DNA of 64,000 nucleotides. Origin: MGBC120314 sp051877855. GTDB taxonomy: Bacteria > Bacillota > Clostridia > Lachnospirales > Lachnospiraceae. The translations under genes and the position numbers were made by a program. Below, one piece after another: positions 1 through 8,742 of the stretch. The notes under the pieces were generated by a model. The model saw only the letters and a list, made by a program, of their open reading frames with translations, made no database searches and was not told the origin of the DNA. The number at the start of each line of letters is the position of its first letter. Position 1 is the stretch's first letter. The stretch is from the NCBI GenBank assembly GCA_051877855.1, contig JBJEJH010000020.1:62001-126000 (forward strand). The letters run 5' to 3'.

Positions 1-2
1 TG

Positions 3-509
3 GACACCACCGAAGATTTTTTCAATGAATCCATTGGTGAATTAAGTCAATGTAAAATAGTGGAAGTATATGGTGACGGAAAAACACGAATTTATACGAT
101 GGACCTTAAAACAGGGAAATTGTATGGACAAGAGCAATCTGCAGAGGCTTTTTACCGGGAGATTAACCTCGGTAGAAAGGATGCGAATCAGGAAGCAAAG
201 GATGAAAAGGGTCCGTTTTTTGATGCTGATTTTGTGTTGGAATTAACTCCGGTTGATGGGGAATGGATACTGGAATTTAGTCAGGCAAAGAATCCGGAAG
301 ATGTATTATTGTATAAAATTGTTTTGCTTGATAAAGACGGTCAGAAGATCAAAGAGTATATTCGTTATGGAGATTATACTGTGGGAAAGATGTCGCAGAT
401 GCAAAAAATTTCCCTCACTGATTTTGATGAAAGTGCTTCGTTGATTGAAATTACGGCAATGGATTTTGCCGGAAATTATGGAGAAAAAATACAAAGAACA
501 ATTAAATAG
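3..509 (+). CDS. 3' end of an unidentified gene (partial, runs off the left edge)
   Basis: The reading frame is open from the first bases of the window, so the gene starts upstream; a GTG at 60 is inside the frame and is probably not the start. About 168 C-terminal residues are visible, with no signal, membrane segment or catalytic motif. The last 100 residues look like a beta-sandwich with acidic loops and end in a segment (ITAMDFAGNYGEKIQRTI) like those of Fn3-type domains at the end of secreted or surface enzymes. A metallophosphoesterase or a cell-surface protease tail are possible, but I do not recognise the family. A separate promoter lies between it and the next gene. Confidence 0.6.
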   Translation, partial: DTTEDFFNESIGELSQCKIVEVYGDGKTRIYTMDLKTGKLYGQEQSAEAFYREINLGRKDANQEAKDEKGPFFDADFVLELTPVDGEWILEFSQAKNPEDVLLYKIVLLDKDGQKIKEYIRYGDYTVGKMSQMQKISLTDFDESASLIEITAMDFAGNYGEKIQRTIK

Positions 510-519
510 AAAATTTAAG

Positions 520-548
520 TTGTTTTTGAATAGTATTTGGTGTAAAAT
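520..548 (+). promoter_or_regulatory. Probable sigma-A promoter for the deacetylase gene
   Basis: TTGTTT at 520-525 and TAAAAT at 543-548 are separated by 17 bases, about 45 bases ahead of the start at 595. A GGAG ribosome-binding site sits at 587-590. Seen in sequence; activity is inferred. Confidence 0.5.
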
Positions 549-594
549 ATCTATGCGGTAAACAAGGGGATAGTGTCTGCTTTTTTGGAGAATA

Positions 595-1563
595 ATGATG
601 TCGGATAAAGTGATTAATGTTACAGAAGAAAATCGAAGAAGACGAAGAATAAATAAGATCAAGAAGATTATTATCTGTCTTGTGATTGTTTGTATTACAG
701 TGCCGACGGCATTATCCGGAATGTTGATGGTTAAGATTGTTATGCTCGAGAAAGAGATTGAACAGTTAAAAGAGGCATCGGCAAAGACACTTACCGCAGT
801 AAATGATCAGATTGGACAATCCAATGTGACGGATCTGGTGGTTAATGAGGAAGCTAAGGATCAGGATCTGTATGAAATCGAGGATGTGGATCAGGCTGCC
901 AAGAACGCGGAACTGGTTGATGTTCTTGAGGATGATAAGAAAAAGGTTTATTTGACATTTGATGATGGTCCGAGTGAGAATACAGATCAGATTCTGGATA
1001 TTTTGGCACAGTATAATATTAAGGCTACTTTTTTTGTTGTTGCAAAGGATGACGAGGAATCAATTCGTCGTTATAATCGTATCGTAAATGAGGGTCATAC
1101 CCTTGCGATGCACTCATATACCCATGTGTATAACCAGATTTATGCAAGTATGGACGCTTATCGTCAGGATGTGTACTCTTTACAGAATTTTTTGCAGGAA
1201 GTTACGGGGGTAAAACCTACTATTTATCGTTTTCCGGGTGGTTCCAGCAACACGGTTATGAATATCGATGTTCAGGAATGCTTACAATTTCTGCAAGATG
1301 AGCAGATTACATATTTTGATTGGAATGTTTCTTCCGGTGACGCCACCGGAAACGGTTATCCGGCAAGCACATTGGCGGATAATGTTATCAATGGAATTGA
1401 GAAAAATGATGTGGCTGTTGTTTTGATGCATGATGCGAGAACGAAAGATGCAACGGTAGCATCTTTACCGGGTATCATTGAACGATTACAGGAAATGGAG
1501 AATGTGGAAATCCTTCCACTTACAGAGGATTCTTATCCTGTTCAGCATACCAGATTACAATAG
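595..1563 (+). CDS. Membrane-anchored polysaccharide (peptidoglycan) deacetylase, NodB family
   Basis: The product has 322 residues. An Arg-rich cytoplasmic start is followed by one membrane segment (about 24-46), a short coiled coil (50-70), and an outside NodB deacetylase domain (about 115-315). The canonical motifs are all visible: TFDDGP near 120 (catalytic and metal Asp), HSYTH near 173 (metal His pair), RFPGG near 212, DWNVSSGDA near 244 and LMHD near 279. Enzymes of this kind remove N-acetyl groups from peptidoglycan sugars or other surface glycans; the exact substrate cannot be read from sequence. There are two adjacent ATG codons at 595 and 598. It lies 10 bases before the bactofilin gene, so the pair is probably co-transcribed and devoted to the cell envelope. 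Confidence 0.88.
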   Translation: MMSDKVINVTEENRRRRRINKIKKIIICLVIVCITVPTALSGMLMVKIVMLEKEIEQLKEASAKTLTAVNDQIGQSNVTDLVVNEEAKDQDLYEIEDVDQAAKNAELVDVLEDDKKKVYLTFDDGPSENTDQILDILAQYNIKATFFVVAKDDEESIRRYNRIVNEGHTLAMHSYTHVYNQIYASMDAYRQDVYSLQNFLQEVTGVKPTIYRFPGGSSNTVMNIDVQECLQFLQDEQITYFDWNVSSGDATGNGYPASTLADNVINGIEKNDVAVVLMHDARTKDATVASLPGIIERLQEMENVEILPLTEDSYPVQHTRLQ

Positions 1564-1573
1564 GAGAGATTAG

Positions 1574-3355
1574 ATGGGCTTTTTTGATGAATTGAAAAAG
1601 GAAATAGCACAGGCTGTAACGGAATTGGTTGCAGATGAAGAACTGCTTCCAGAAGATGATATTCAAGAATCGAATACGGATGTAGCACAATCGAAATCAG
1701 CTGAACCTGAATATATTGATGAGGATGATTATATCGAGACTGAAGAAGACAAGATGGATGATCCACAGGATAATGGATATGGTTTGGTTGTAGATGATTA
1801 TGCATCGGATGAGTATGTTAATAATATGAATATTGATATTGCGGATCTTGTTCAGTCCTATTCCAATGAATTGGTTTATCAAAATGGTGAGAATAGTGAT
1901 AACGTGGGTGCCCATGTTTCATCTTATGATATCTCACAGGATGCTAATTTGATGCAGGGAATGTATTCAAGACAGGAGGAATTGCAGGAGCAGGATTACT
2001 CTTTTGCTCAGGCGAGCCGCTTGATTCATTCTCAGGGTATGCCGGAGGATGAACCGGTTGCGGATGAATTTGTTGCTGAGGGGACTGTAGCGGATGAACC
2101 TATAACAGAAAACGTGATGGCAGAGGAAATTTCTGCAGTTGAAGCTACAACAGTAGAAGAATCCATGGATCAGGATGATGTTTATGTAGACACATTGACG
2201 GATTCTGTAGTTTCTAATGCTTTTGATGATGAGGATGATATTGAGGTAAATACCCTGGATATTGAGGCACAACCTCTTGATATTGCAGTGGATATTATTG
2301 ATGAAGTGATGGGTGAGACAGTAGCTGAGTCCCAAACTGAGGGGGAAGTGTTATCGAATTCTGAGGCTGAGGAAGAAGTGTTATCGACCCCTGAGGCTGA
2401 GGAAGAAGTGCTATCGACCCCTGAGGCTGAGGAAGAAGTGCTATCGATCCCTGAGGATGAGGAAGAAGTGCTATCGACCCCTGAGGCTGAGGAAGAAGTG
2501 CTATTAAACCCTGAGTCTGAGGAAGAGGATGCGATATCGGAACCTGTGATTGAAGAGTGCGTGGAACCTGAGGTTAAGGAGATCGATGATGTGTCAGGGC
2601 CGGAGCCTCGGGAAGTGAATGTGACACCGAAGCCGGTGGTTGTAGAGGAAATGGTTTTGGAACCGGTGGTTGAAGAAGTAGAGGAATCTGAAGTTTTAGT
2701 AGAAGATAAAGAGGATTTGGTTGTGGAAGACAAGATGAATCAGATGGAAACAATGAATGCAATGGAAGCAATGGTTATGAAAAAAAATGCAGTTGAGGAA
2801 ACAAAACCGGAAATGGATGAAGTGGAAATGACAGCTTCAGTCCCGGCTGTGGAAACAGCAAGTGAAGAAATAGCGTCAGGCGATGACGTTGTATCTGCCT
2901 CACCTCTGGATGAGACTGCATTGATAACGAAAGGTTTGACTGTTCGAGGAGATTTGATTGCAGAAGGTTCCATGAATGTTTTAGGTACCGTTGAGGGAAA
3001 TATTCAGTGCCGTGGCAAACTGGTTGTGAGCGGCGCTGTTTATGGAAATGCACAGGCCGGTGAAATTTTTGCAAATAATGCACGTGTAACCGGTGATTTG
3101 ATTTGTGATGGCTCTGTAAAAATTGGTCAGGGAACCGTTATTGTTGGAAATGTTGCGGCTACAAGCGCAGTGATTGCAGGTGCTGTTAAGGGCGACATTG
3201 ATGTGCATGGCCCGGTTATTGTGGATTCAACGGCAATTGTTATGGGTGACATCAAGTCGGAGTCGGTTCAGATTAATATCGGTGCAGCGATTGAGGGTCA
3301 TTTTTCACAGTGTTATGCAGCTGTGAGCCCTACGAATTTCTTTAAGGAGAGTTAA
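1574..3355 (+). CDS. Bactofilin (polymer-forming cytoskeletal protein) with long acidic repeat N-terminal region
   Basis: The product has 593 residues. Only the last 145 (about 449-593) form a bactofilin domain: successive beta-helix turns with the pattern G-x-I/V-x-G-x-L/I, starting at TKGLTVRGDLIAEGSMNVLG. Bactofilins self-assemble into filaments at the membrane and guide wall enzymes. The first 440 residues are very acidic and predicted disordered, with tandem 10-residue repeats (EAEEEVLSTP type) at about 256-319. Typical bactofilins are only 100-200 residues, so the N-terminal extension is odd. The gene follows a wall deacetylase and ends 3 bases before pyrH, suggesting one transcript. 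RBS GGAGAG precedes the ATG. Confidence 0.85.
   Translation: MGFFDELKKEIAQAVTELVADEELLPEDDIQESNTDVAQSKSAEPEYIDEDDYIETEEDKMDDPQDNGYGLVVDDYASDEYVNNMNIDIADLVQSYSNELVYQNGENSDNVGAHVSSYDISQDANLMQGMYSRQEELQEQDYSFAQASRLIHSQGMPEDEPVADEFVAEGTVADEPITENVMAEEISAVEATTVEESMDQDDVYVDTLTDSVVSNAFDDEDDIEVNTLDIEAQPLDIAVDIIDEVMGETVAESQTEGEVLSNSEAEEEVLSTPEAEEEVLSTPEAEEEVLSIPEDEEEVLSTPEAEEEVLLNPESEEEDAISEPVIEECVEPEVKEIDDVSGPEPREVNVTPKPVVVEEMVLEPVVEEVEESEVLVEDKEDLVVEDKMNQMETMNAMEAMVMKKNAVEETKPEMDEVEMTASVPAVETASEEIASGDDVVSASPLDETALITKGLTVRGDLIAEGSMNVLGTVEGNIQCRGKLVVSGAVYGNAQAGEIFANNARVTGDLICDGSVKIGQGTVIVGNVAATSAVIAGAVKGDIDVHGPVIVDSTAIVMGDIKSESVQINIGAAIEGHFSQCYAAVSPTNFFKES
2341..2530 (+). repeat. Tandem 30-bp repeats inside the bactofilin gene
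   Basis: Six to six and a half copies of a 30-bp unit start at 2341, 2371, 2401, 2431, 2461 and 2491. Central copies differ by only one to three bases, while the first and last are diverged. Each unit encodes ten residues of EAEEEVLSTP type. Copy number is in frame (multiple of three), so gain or loss of units would keep the gene intact. Confidence 0.92.
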
Positions 3356-3358
3356 AAC

Positions 3359-4066
3359 ATGGCAGAGTACAAGCGTGTAATTTTGAAATTGAGTGGTGAG
3401 GCTTTAGCGGCAGAAAATGGCAAGGGTTATAATGATGCAATTATTCATGATATTGCCGGACAGGTTAAGGTTCTGTTAGAAAAGGGCATGGACATTGGTA
3501 TTGTCATTGGTGGCGGAAATTATTGGAGAGGACGTTCCAGTGAAAATATCGATCGTCCGAAGGCGGATCAGATTGGCATGCTTGCCACGGTTATGAATTG
3601 TATTTATGTTTCTGAGATTTTTAGAAGTAATGGTATTATGACTAATATTTTAACACCATTTGAATGCGGAAGTTTTACAAAATTATTCTCAAAGGATCGT
3701 GCCAATAAGTACTTTTCTAAGGGAATGGTTGTTTTCTTTGCAGGCGGTACCGGACATCCGTATTTTTCCACGGATACCGGTGTAGCACTTCGGGCAATTG
3801 AGATGGATGCAGACGCTATTTTGCTGGCAAAGGCGATTGATGGCGTATATGACAGCGATCCGAAAGTGAATCCGGATGCAAAAAAGTATGACGAGATTTC
3901 CATTGAGGAAGTGGTGGCTAAGAAATTGGGTGTTATTGATATGACTGCATCCGTAATGTGCATGGAAAATAAGGTTCCGCTTCTTGTGTTTGGTTTGAAT
4001 GAACAGAATAGTATTTTGAATGCATTAACAGGGAAATTTACCGGTACGAAAGTTACCGTAGAATAA
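3359..4066 (+). CDS. pyrH: UMP kinase
   Basis: This is a 235-residue amino-acid-kinase-family protein that phosphorylates UMP to UDP with ATP in pyrimidine nucleotide synthesis; bacterial enzymes are hexamers. Visible landmarks are the N-terminal KLSGEALA strand-loop, the glycine-rich GGGNYWRGR near 51, and the DTGVALRAIEMDADAIL segment near 140. Length equals the family norm. Its TAA stop overlaps the first base of an ATG, and frr follows at once, the usual pyrH-frr order. RBS AAGGAG lies in the short gap after the bactofilin gene. Confidence 0.97.
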   Translation: MAEYKRVILKLSGEALAAENGKGYNDAIIHDIAGQVKVLLEKGMDIGIVIGGGNYWRGRSSENIDRPKADQIGMLATVMNCIYVSEIFRSNGIMTNILTPFECGSFTKLFSKDRANKYFSKGMVVFFAGGTGHPYFSTDTGVALRAIEMDADAILLAKAIDGVYDSDPKVNPDAKKYDEISIEEVVAKKLGVIDMTASVMCMENKVPLLVFGLNEQNSILNALTGKFTGTKVTVE

Positions 4067-4077
4067 TGGAGGATAAT

Positions 4078-4629
4078 ATGAGTGATTTAAAGTTATATGA
4101 AGAGAAGATGGAAAAAGCATTGGATAGTATGAGGGAGGATTTTTCCACCATTCGTGCAGGTAGAGCTAATCCACACATTTTGGATAAGATTAAGGTAGAT
4201 TATTATGGATCACCGACATCACTTCAGCAGGTGGCTAATATTTCAGTACCGGAAGCCCGTATGATTCAGATTCAGCCTTGGGAAGCAAGTCTCATCAAGG
4301 AAATTGAGAAGGCGATTATGGTATCGGATCTTGGCATTACACCAAATAATGATGGTAAGGTAGTTCGTTTGATTTTCCCGGAACTTACCGAGGAACGTCG
4401 TAAGGAACTTGTTAAGGATATTAAGAAGAAGGGTGAAGCGGCAAAGGTCGTAATCCGTAATGTGCGAAGAGATGCAAATGATGCATTTAAGAAACAGAAT
4501 AAGAATAGTGAGATTTCAGAAGATGAACAGAAGAATCTTGAAAATGATATTCAGAAGATGACAGACAAGTATATAGATTTGATTGATAAAACTGTTGATG
4601 AGAAATCAAAGGAAATTCTTACGGTATAA
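4078..4629 (+). CDS. frr: Ribosome recycling factor
   Basis: This 183-residue RRF works with EF-G to split the post-termination ribosome. The three-helix bundle is recognisable from FSTIRAGRANPHILDKIKVDYYG and the conserved PxLTEERRKELVK region. An in-frame ATG exists at 4066, but the bases 4069-4073 form the GGAGG ribosome-binding site for ATG 4078, and starting there gives the normal RRF length, so 4078 is chosen. It lies 11 bases after pyrH and is translated from the same message. A hairpin followed by T residues comes after it. Confidence 0.97.
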   Translation: MSDLKLYEEKMEKALDSMREDFSTIRAGRANPHILDKIKVDYYGSPTSLQQVANISVPEARMIQIQPWEASLIKEIEKAIMVSDLGITPNNDGKVVRLIFPELTEERRKELVKDIKKKGEAAKVVIRNVRRDANDAFKKQNKNSEISEDEQKNLENDIQKMTDKYIDLIDKTVDEKSKEILTV

Positions 4630-4636
4630 GATGAAG

Positions 4637-4671
4637 GGCTGTCGCTTTGATTAAGGTGGCAGCCTCTTTTT
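4637..4671 (+). terminator. Likely intrinsic terminator or attenuator after frr
   Basis: A nine-pair stem (GGCTGTCGC at 4637-4645 with GTGGCAGCC at 4656-4664, two G-T pairs), ten-base loop, then TCTTTTT. It sits in the 67-base gap between frr and uppS and would separate, at least partly, the pyrH-frr transcript from the uppS operon. Confidence 0.65.
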
Positions 4672-4696
4672 ACTAAAATCCGAGAAGGAGAAAGAT

Positions 4697-5431
4697 ATGG
4701 ATCATATGAATGAAGAACTGGGACTTCGCGTTCCGGAGCATGTATCAATAATTCTTGATGGTAACGGACGTTGGGCAAAGGAACATCATGTTCCGAGAAA
4801 TATGGGACATTCCGCCGGAAGTAAGGTGGTGGAGCAGATTTGTGAGGATGCGTATAATATTGGAATAACGTATCTGTCGGTGTATGCATTTTCAACTGAG
4901 AACTGGAAACGTTCTGAAGAAGAAGTTGGTGCGTTGATGTTACTTCTTCGAAACTACCTTAAGGATTGCGTGAAACGTGCAAGTACCAATAATATGCGTG
5001 TTCTTGTAATCGGAGATAAGACAGGACTTAGTCCTGATATTGTAGACACCATTGATCATCTTGAGGAGGTAACAAAAAATAACACGGGACTTACCTTTAT
5101 TATTGGCCTTAACTACGGTGGAAGGGACGAGATTATCCGTGCAATCAAGAAGGTTGGTCAGGATCTTTTGGATGGTAGAATATCACTGGAAGAGATTAAC
5201 GAAAATGTTTTCTCAGGATATCTTGATACCAGGGGGATTCCGGATCCGGATCTTTTGATTCGTACCAGTGGAGAACAACGTTTATCAAACTTTCTTCCAT
5301 GGCAGCTTGCGTATACAGAATTTTATTTTCCGCAAGTGCTGTGGCCGGATTTTAACAAGGAAGAACTGATCAAAGCTGTGGAAAAATATAATTCAAGAGA
5401 ACGCAGATTTGGAGGACGTAAGGAGGAGTAA
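4697..5431 (+). CDS. uppS: Isoprenyl transferase (undecaprenyl diphosphate synthase)
   Basis: This 244-residue cis-prenyltransferase adds isopentenyl units to farnesyl diphosphate to make the C55 lipid carrier for wall polymers. The catalytic-Asp motif ILDGNGRWAK lies near residues 18-27 and the C-terminal signature RTSGEQRLSNFLPWQ near 192. RBS GGAGAAAG lies just upstream. cdsA follows after 3 bases. This is the standard uppS-cdsA-dxr-rseP-ispG gene order of Firmicutes; together the genes cover isoprenoid supply and membrane lipid synthesis. Confidence 0.96.
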   Translation: MDHMNEELGLRVPEHVSIILDGNGRWAKEHHVPRNMGHSAGSKVVEQICEDAYNIGITYLSVYAFSTENWKRSEEEVGALMLLLRNYLKDCVKRASTNNMRVLVIGDKTGLSPDIVDTIDHLEEVTKNNTGLTFIIGLNYGGRDEIIRAIKKVGQDLLDGRISLEEINENVFSGYLDTRGIPDPDLLIRTSGEQRLSNFLPWQLAYTEFYFPQVLWPDFNKEELIKAVEKYNSRERRFGGRKEE

Positions 5432-5434
5432 TCC

Positions 5435-6235
5435 ATGTTTAAGACACGATTGTTGAGCAGTGTTCTGCTGGTTGTATTGATGATTCTTGCAATATTTGCC
5501 GGAAATACAGTCTTTACGGCGCTGTTCGCAGCTATTTCATTGATTGGGATGTATGAAATTTATCGGATCTATGGGATACATAGAAGTGCTCTGGGGGTCA
5601 CCGGATATGTGATTGCTCTGATTTTTGACGGACTGTTGTATTGCGGTATGGCGGAATTGGCAGAGATGGTTCTGGTAGCCGGCCTGATTGTTATAATGGC
5701 AGTGTATGTTATTACATTTCCGAAGTATCAGGCCACACAGACTATGGCTTCATACTTTGGATTTGTGTATGTTGCCGTGATGCTGTCCTTTATTTTTAGA
5801 ATTCGTGCCATGGACAATGGTATTGTTCTGATTTGGCTGGTATTTATCTGTTCATGGATTAATGATACATGTGCCTATTTGGTTGGAATAACCCTTGGCA
5901 GACACAAGATGACACCGAAACTCAGTCCTAAGAAGAGTTGGGAAGGGGCTGTTGGTGGTGTGTGTGGAACAGCGATTGTTGCAACCTTATATGGATGGAT
6001 CTTCAGGGCACAGTTTGATACGATTATTAATCCTTCGATTGTTTGTGGAATTGCCTGTTCTCTGGGGGCGATTCTGTCCGTATTTGGTGATCTTGCCGCA
6101 TCGGCAATCAAGAGAAATCATGAAGTGAAGGATTATGGAAATCTGATTCCGGGACATGGCGGAATTATGGATCGATTTGACAGTATGATATTTATTGCAC
6201 CGGTGATTTTCTGGGTAATTAACTTTATGTCCTAG
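5435..6235 (+). CDS. cdsA: Phosphatidate cytidylyltransferase
   Basis: This is a 266-residue polytopic membrane enzyme that makes CDP-diacylglycerol from phosphatidate and CTP, the branch point of phospholipid synthesis. About seven to eight hydrophobic segments can be counted. The family signature is present near 218-248: GDLAASAIKRNHEVKDYG followed by LIPGHGGIMDRFDS, with the metal-binding Asp residues. An SPKKSWEG element lies near 166. RBS GGAGGA is directly upstream, spaced for the ATG at 5435. Confidence 0.95.
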   Translation: MFKTRLLSSVLLVVLMILAIFAGNTVFTALFAAISLIGMYEIYRIYGIHRSALGVTGYVIALIFDGLLYCGMAELAEMVLVAGLIVIMAVYVITFPKYQATQTMASYFGFVYVAVMLSFIFRIRAMDNGIVLIWLVFICSWINDTCAYLVGITLGRHKMTPKLSPKKSWEGAVGGVCGTAIVATLYGWIFRAQFDTIINPSIVCGIACSLGAILSVFGDLAASAIKRNHEVKDYGNLIPGHGGIMDRFDSMIFIAPVIFWVINFMS

Positions 6236-6270
6236 ATTAGATTGTACGGTAATTACATTTTGGGGAGCGT

Positions 6271-7416
6271 ATGATGAAGAAGATATCGATTTTGGGATCC
6301 ACAGGATCCATTGGAACACAGACTTTAGATGTGGTAAGCAAAAATGAGGATCTTTGTGTGGTTGCTTTGTCAGCAGGAAGTAATATTAAACTTTTGGAAG
6401 AGCAGATTCGGAAGTTTCATCCGATGCTTGTTTGTGTAGGTACTGAGGAATTGGCAAAGGAGCTTGGGACAAAGGTGGCCGATACCAATGTTCGAATTAC
6501 CTATGGTATGGAGGGTCTTATTGAGGTGGCCACCATCCCTGAGGCGGAGATTGTTGTAACTGCCATTGTTGGTATGATCGGTATTCGTCCTACCATTGAG
6601 GCGATCAAGGCGGGCAAGGACATTGCATTGGCGAACAAAGAGACATTAGTTACCGCAGGACATATCATTATGCCTTTGGCCGGTGAATATAATGTAAAGA
6701 TATTGCCTGTGGACAGTGAGCATTCGGCGATATTTCAATCTTTAAACGGAGAAAACCATGCCCGTGTGGAGAAGATTCTGTTAACGGCATCGGGAGGACC
6801 CTTTCGAGGAAGAACCAGGGATGAGATGAAGGATATCCGGGTAGAGGATGCGCTGAAACATCCGAATTGGGCAATGGGACGAAAGATTACCATTGATTCT
6901 GCAACCATGGTCAATAAGGGACTTGAAGTTATGGAGGCAAAGTGGCTCTTTGGTGTTGAACTTGAAGATATCTGTGTTGTTGTACATCCACAGAGTGTCA
7001 TTCATTCCATGGTTCAGTTCGTGGATGGCGGGATTATTGCGCAGTTAGGTACCCCGGATATGCGTCTTCCGATTCAGTATGCATTATATTATCCGGATCG
7101 GAAATACTTAGATAGCAGGAGACTGGATTTGTTTGAATTAAAGACCATGACCTTTGAGGCACCGGATCCGGTGAATTTCCGCGGGCTGGGTCTTGCATAT
7201 GAGGCGATGAAGCAGGGAGGAAATATCCCAACGGCATTTAATGCGGCGAACGAGAAGGCTGTTGCATTGTTCCTTGACCGCAAGATTTCCTTCCTTGAGA
7301 TACCGGAAATTATCCAATGTGCCATGGAAGAAACCACAAAGGTTGAAAATCCTTCCGTGGAGCAGATCCTTGCGACAGAAAACAGCGTGTATGAATTAAT
7401 TGAAAGCAGGTGGTAA
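6271..7416 (+). CDS. dxr: 1-deoxy-D-xylulose 5-phosphate reductoisomerase
   Basis: The 381-residue enzyme converts DXP to 2-C-methyl-erythritol 4-phosphate, the first committed step of the MEP pathway, using NADPH. The nucleotide-binding GSTGSIGTQTL lies near residues 9-19, the metal-binding VDSEHSAIFQ near 147-156, and HPNWAMGRKITIDSATMVNKG near 196. ATG codons at 6271 and 6274 are both usable behind GGGGAG. It precedes rseP by a few bases. Dxs and IspA, other members of this pathway, are encoded near 58-61 kb of the window. Confidence 0.97.
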   Translation: MMKKISILGSTGSIGTQTLDVVSKNEDLCVVALSAGSNIKLLEEQIRKFHPMLVCVGTEELAKELGTKVADTNVRITYGMEGLIEVATIPEAEIVVTAIVGMIGIRPTIEAIKAGKDIALANKETLVTAGHIIMPLAGEYNVKILPVDSEHSAIFQSLNGENHARVEKILLTASGGPFRGRTRDEMKDIRVEDALKHPNWAMGRKITIDSATMVNKGLEVMEAKWLFGVELEDICVVVHPQSVIHSMVQFVDGGIIAQLGTPDMRLPIQYALYYPDRKYLDSRRLDLFELKTMTFEAPDPVNFRGLGLAYEAMKQGGNIPTAFNAANEKAVALFLDRKISFLEIPEIIQCAMEETTKVENPSVEQILATENSVYELIESRW

Positions 7417-7420
7417 AGAC

Positions 7421-8695
7421 ATGAGTATTCTTATTGCACTTTTGATTTTAAGTGTTATTATCATTATTCATGAATTTGGACATTTCCTACTGGCCAAGGT
7501 CAACGGTGTTGGCGTGACAGAATTTGCCGTTGGAATGGGTCCCAGAATATTACAATACAAGAAGGGTGAAACAGTATATTGCATCAAGTTACTTCCTTTT
7601 GGCGGATCCTGCATGATGGTGGGAGAGGATGAGGAATGCGATGATGCCAAAGCCTTTAATAACAAATCGGTGTGGGCAAGAATATCAATTATTGCGGCAG
7701 GACCGATTTTTAATTTTCTTCTGGCTTTTATTATGGCGTTATTAATCATTGGCAATGAAGGATATGATCCATGCGTAATTGCTAAAGTGGAGGAAGGGAG
7801 CGCTGCCTACAAGGCAGGACTTCGTGAAGGAGACCAAATTGTAGAAATTGATGGCGACCGTGTTTATTTTAGCAGGGAATATGTATTGATGGAGACCGTG
7901 TCTCCCGGAAAGGCACTGCAGATCGTTTATCTTAGGGATGGCGTGGAATATACTGCAGTTTTAACGCCGGAATATATTGAAACGGATTATTATCAGGTGG
8001 GTATCAGTATCAATGGACTGACCATTTCTTCTGTTGTCAAAGATCGTCCGGCAGATTTGGCCGGTGTTATGAAGGATGATGTTATCCTGGCGATTAACGG
8101 AGAAAAGATCGAAACTTCGGAGCAGGTGGTTTCGATGATTAATAATTCAAAGGGTAATTCCTTAGTGCTTACGGTTTTGCGTGGCAATGAGGAACTGAAT
8201 CTTACGGTTACACCGAAGCTTGTGCACAGTGCAGGATATGAGAGTGGAATTTCCATGAATTATACCCGGCATAAGGCCGGCGTGGTTGATACTGTCGGGC
8301 TGAGCGTTCATGAGGTTGGTTACTGGATTGATACTGTGTTCAAGAGTCTGCAGATGATGATCCGGGGACAGGTGGGCAAAGATGATGTGGCCGGGCCGGT
8401 TGGTGTTGTGAGCCTGATCGGTGAGGTGGTGGAAGAGAGCAAACCGGATGGTTTCTATTATGTTCTTTTAAACGTTTTCAATCTTATGCTTATGCTGAGT
8501 GCAAACCTTGGAGTAATGAATTTATTGCCATTACCGGCGCTTGACGGAGGACGTCTGGTGTTTTTGATCATTGAGGCGGTGCGAAGGAAACCTATCGATC
8601 GGGAAAAAGAGGGAATGGTGCATTTTATTGGAATTATTCTGTTGCTGATTTTAATGGTATTTATTACATTTAATGACGTTCTAAAGTTATTCTAG
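7421..8695 (+). CDS. rseP: RIP metalloprotease RseP (site-2 protease, M50 family)
   Basis: This 424-residue intramembrane zinc protease cleaves membrane-bound anti-sigma factors and leftover signal peptides in its family. The zinc motif HEFGH lies at residues 17-21 in the first membrane segment, and the second ligand motif NLLPLPALDGG near 367. Two PDZ-like segments lie between (about 118-190 and 198-275). An upstream in-frame TTG at 7400 is inside dxr; the AGGTGG at 7408 suits ATG 7421, four bases after the dxr stop. The substrate here is unknown. Confidence 0.94.
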   Translation: MSILIALLILSVIIIIHEFGHFLLAKVNGVGVTEFAVGMGPRILQYKKGETVYCIKLLPFGGSCMMVGEDEECDDAKAFNNKSVWARISIIAAGPIFNFLLAFIMALLIIGNEGYDPCVIAKVEEGSAAYKAGLREGDQIVEIDGDRVYFSREYVLMETVSPGKALQIVYLRDGVEYTAVLTPEYIETDYYQVGISINGLTISSVVKDRPADLAGVMKDDVILAINGEKIETSEQVVSMINNSKGNSLVLTVLRGNEELNLTVTPKLVHSAGYESGISMNYTRHKAGVVDTVGLSVHEVGYWIDTVFKSLQMMIRGQVGKDDVAGPVGVVSLIGEVVEESKPDGFYYVLLNVFNLMLMLSANLGVMNLLPLPALDGGRLVFLIIEAVRRKPIDREKEGMVHFIGIILLLILMVFITFNDVLKLF

Positions 8696-8742
8696 GCGGA
8701 TTAGAATTAGGATGGATTGTGGAAGGAGGATCATGGGATCAT

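Noticed and set aside
2341..2530. Short regular repeats considered as a CRISPR array
   Set aside because: The 30-bp units are directly adjacent with no spacers and are coding in frame.
2182..2733. Minus-strand frame rich in Ser and Thr within the bactofilin gene
   Set aside because: It is the reverse reading of the acidic repeats (GAA/GAG codons give Ser/Thr-rich shadows) and has no ribosome-binding site.
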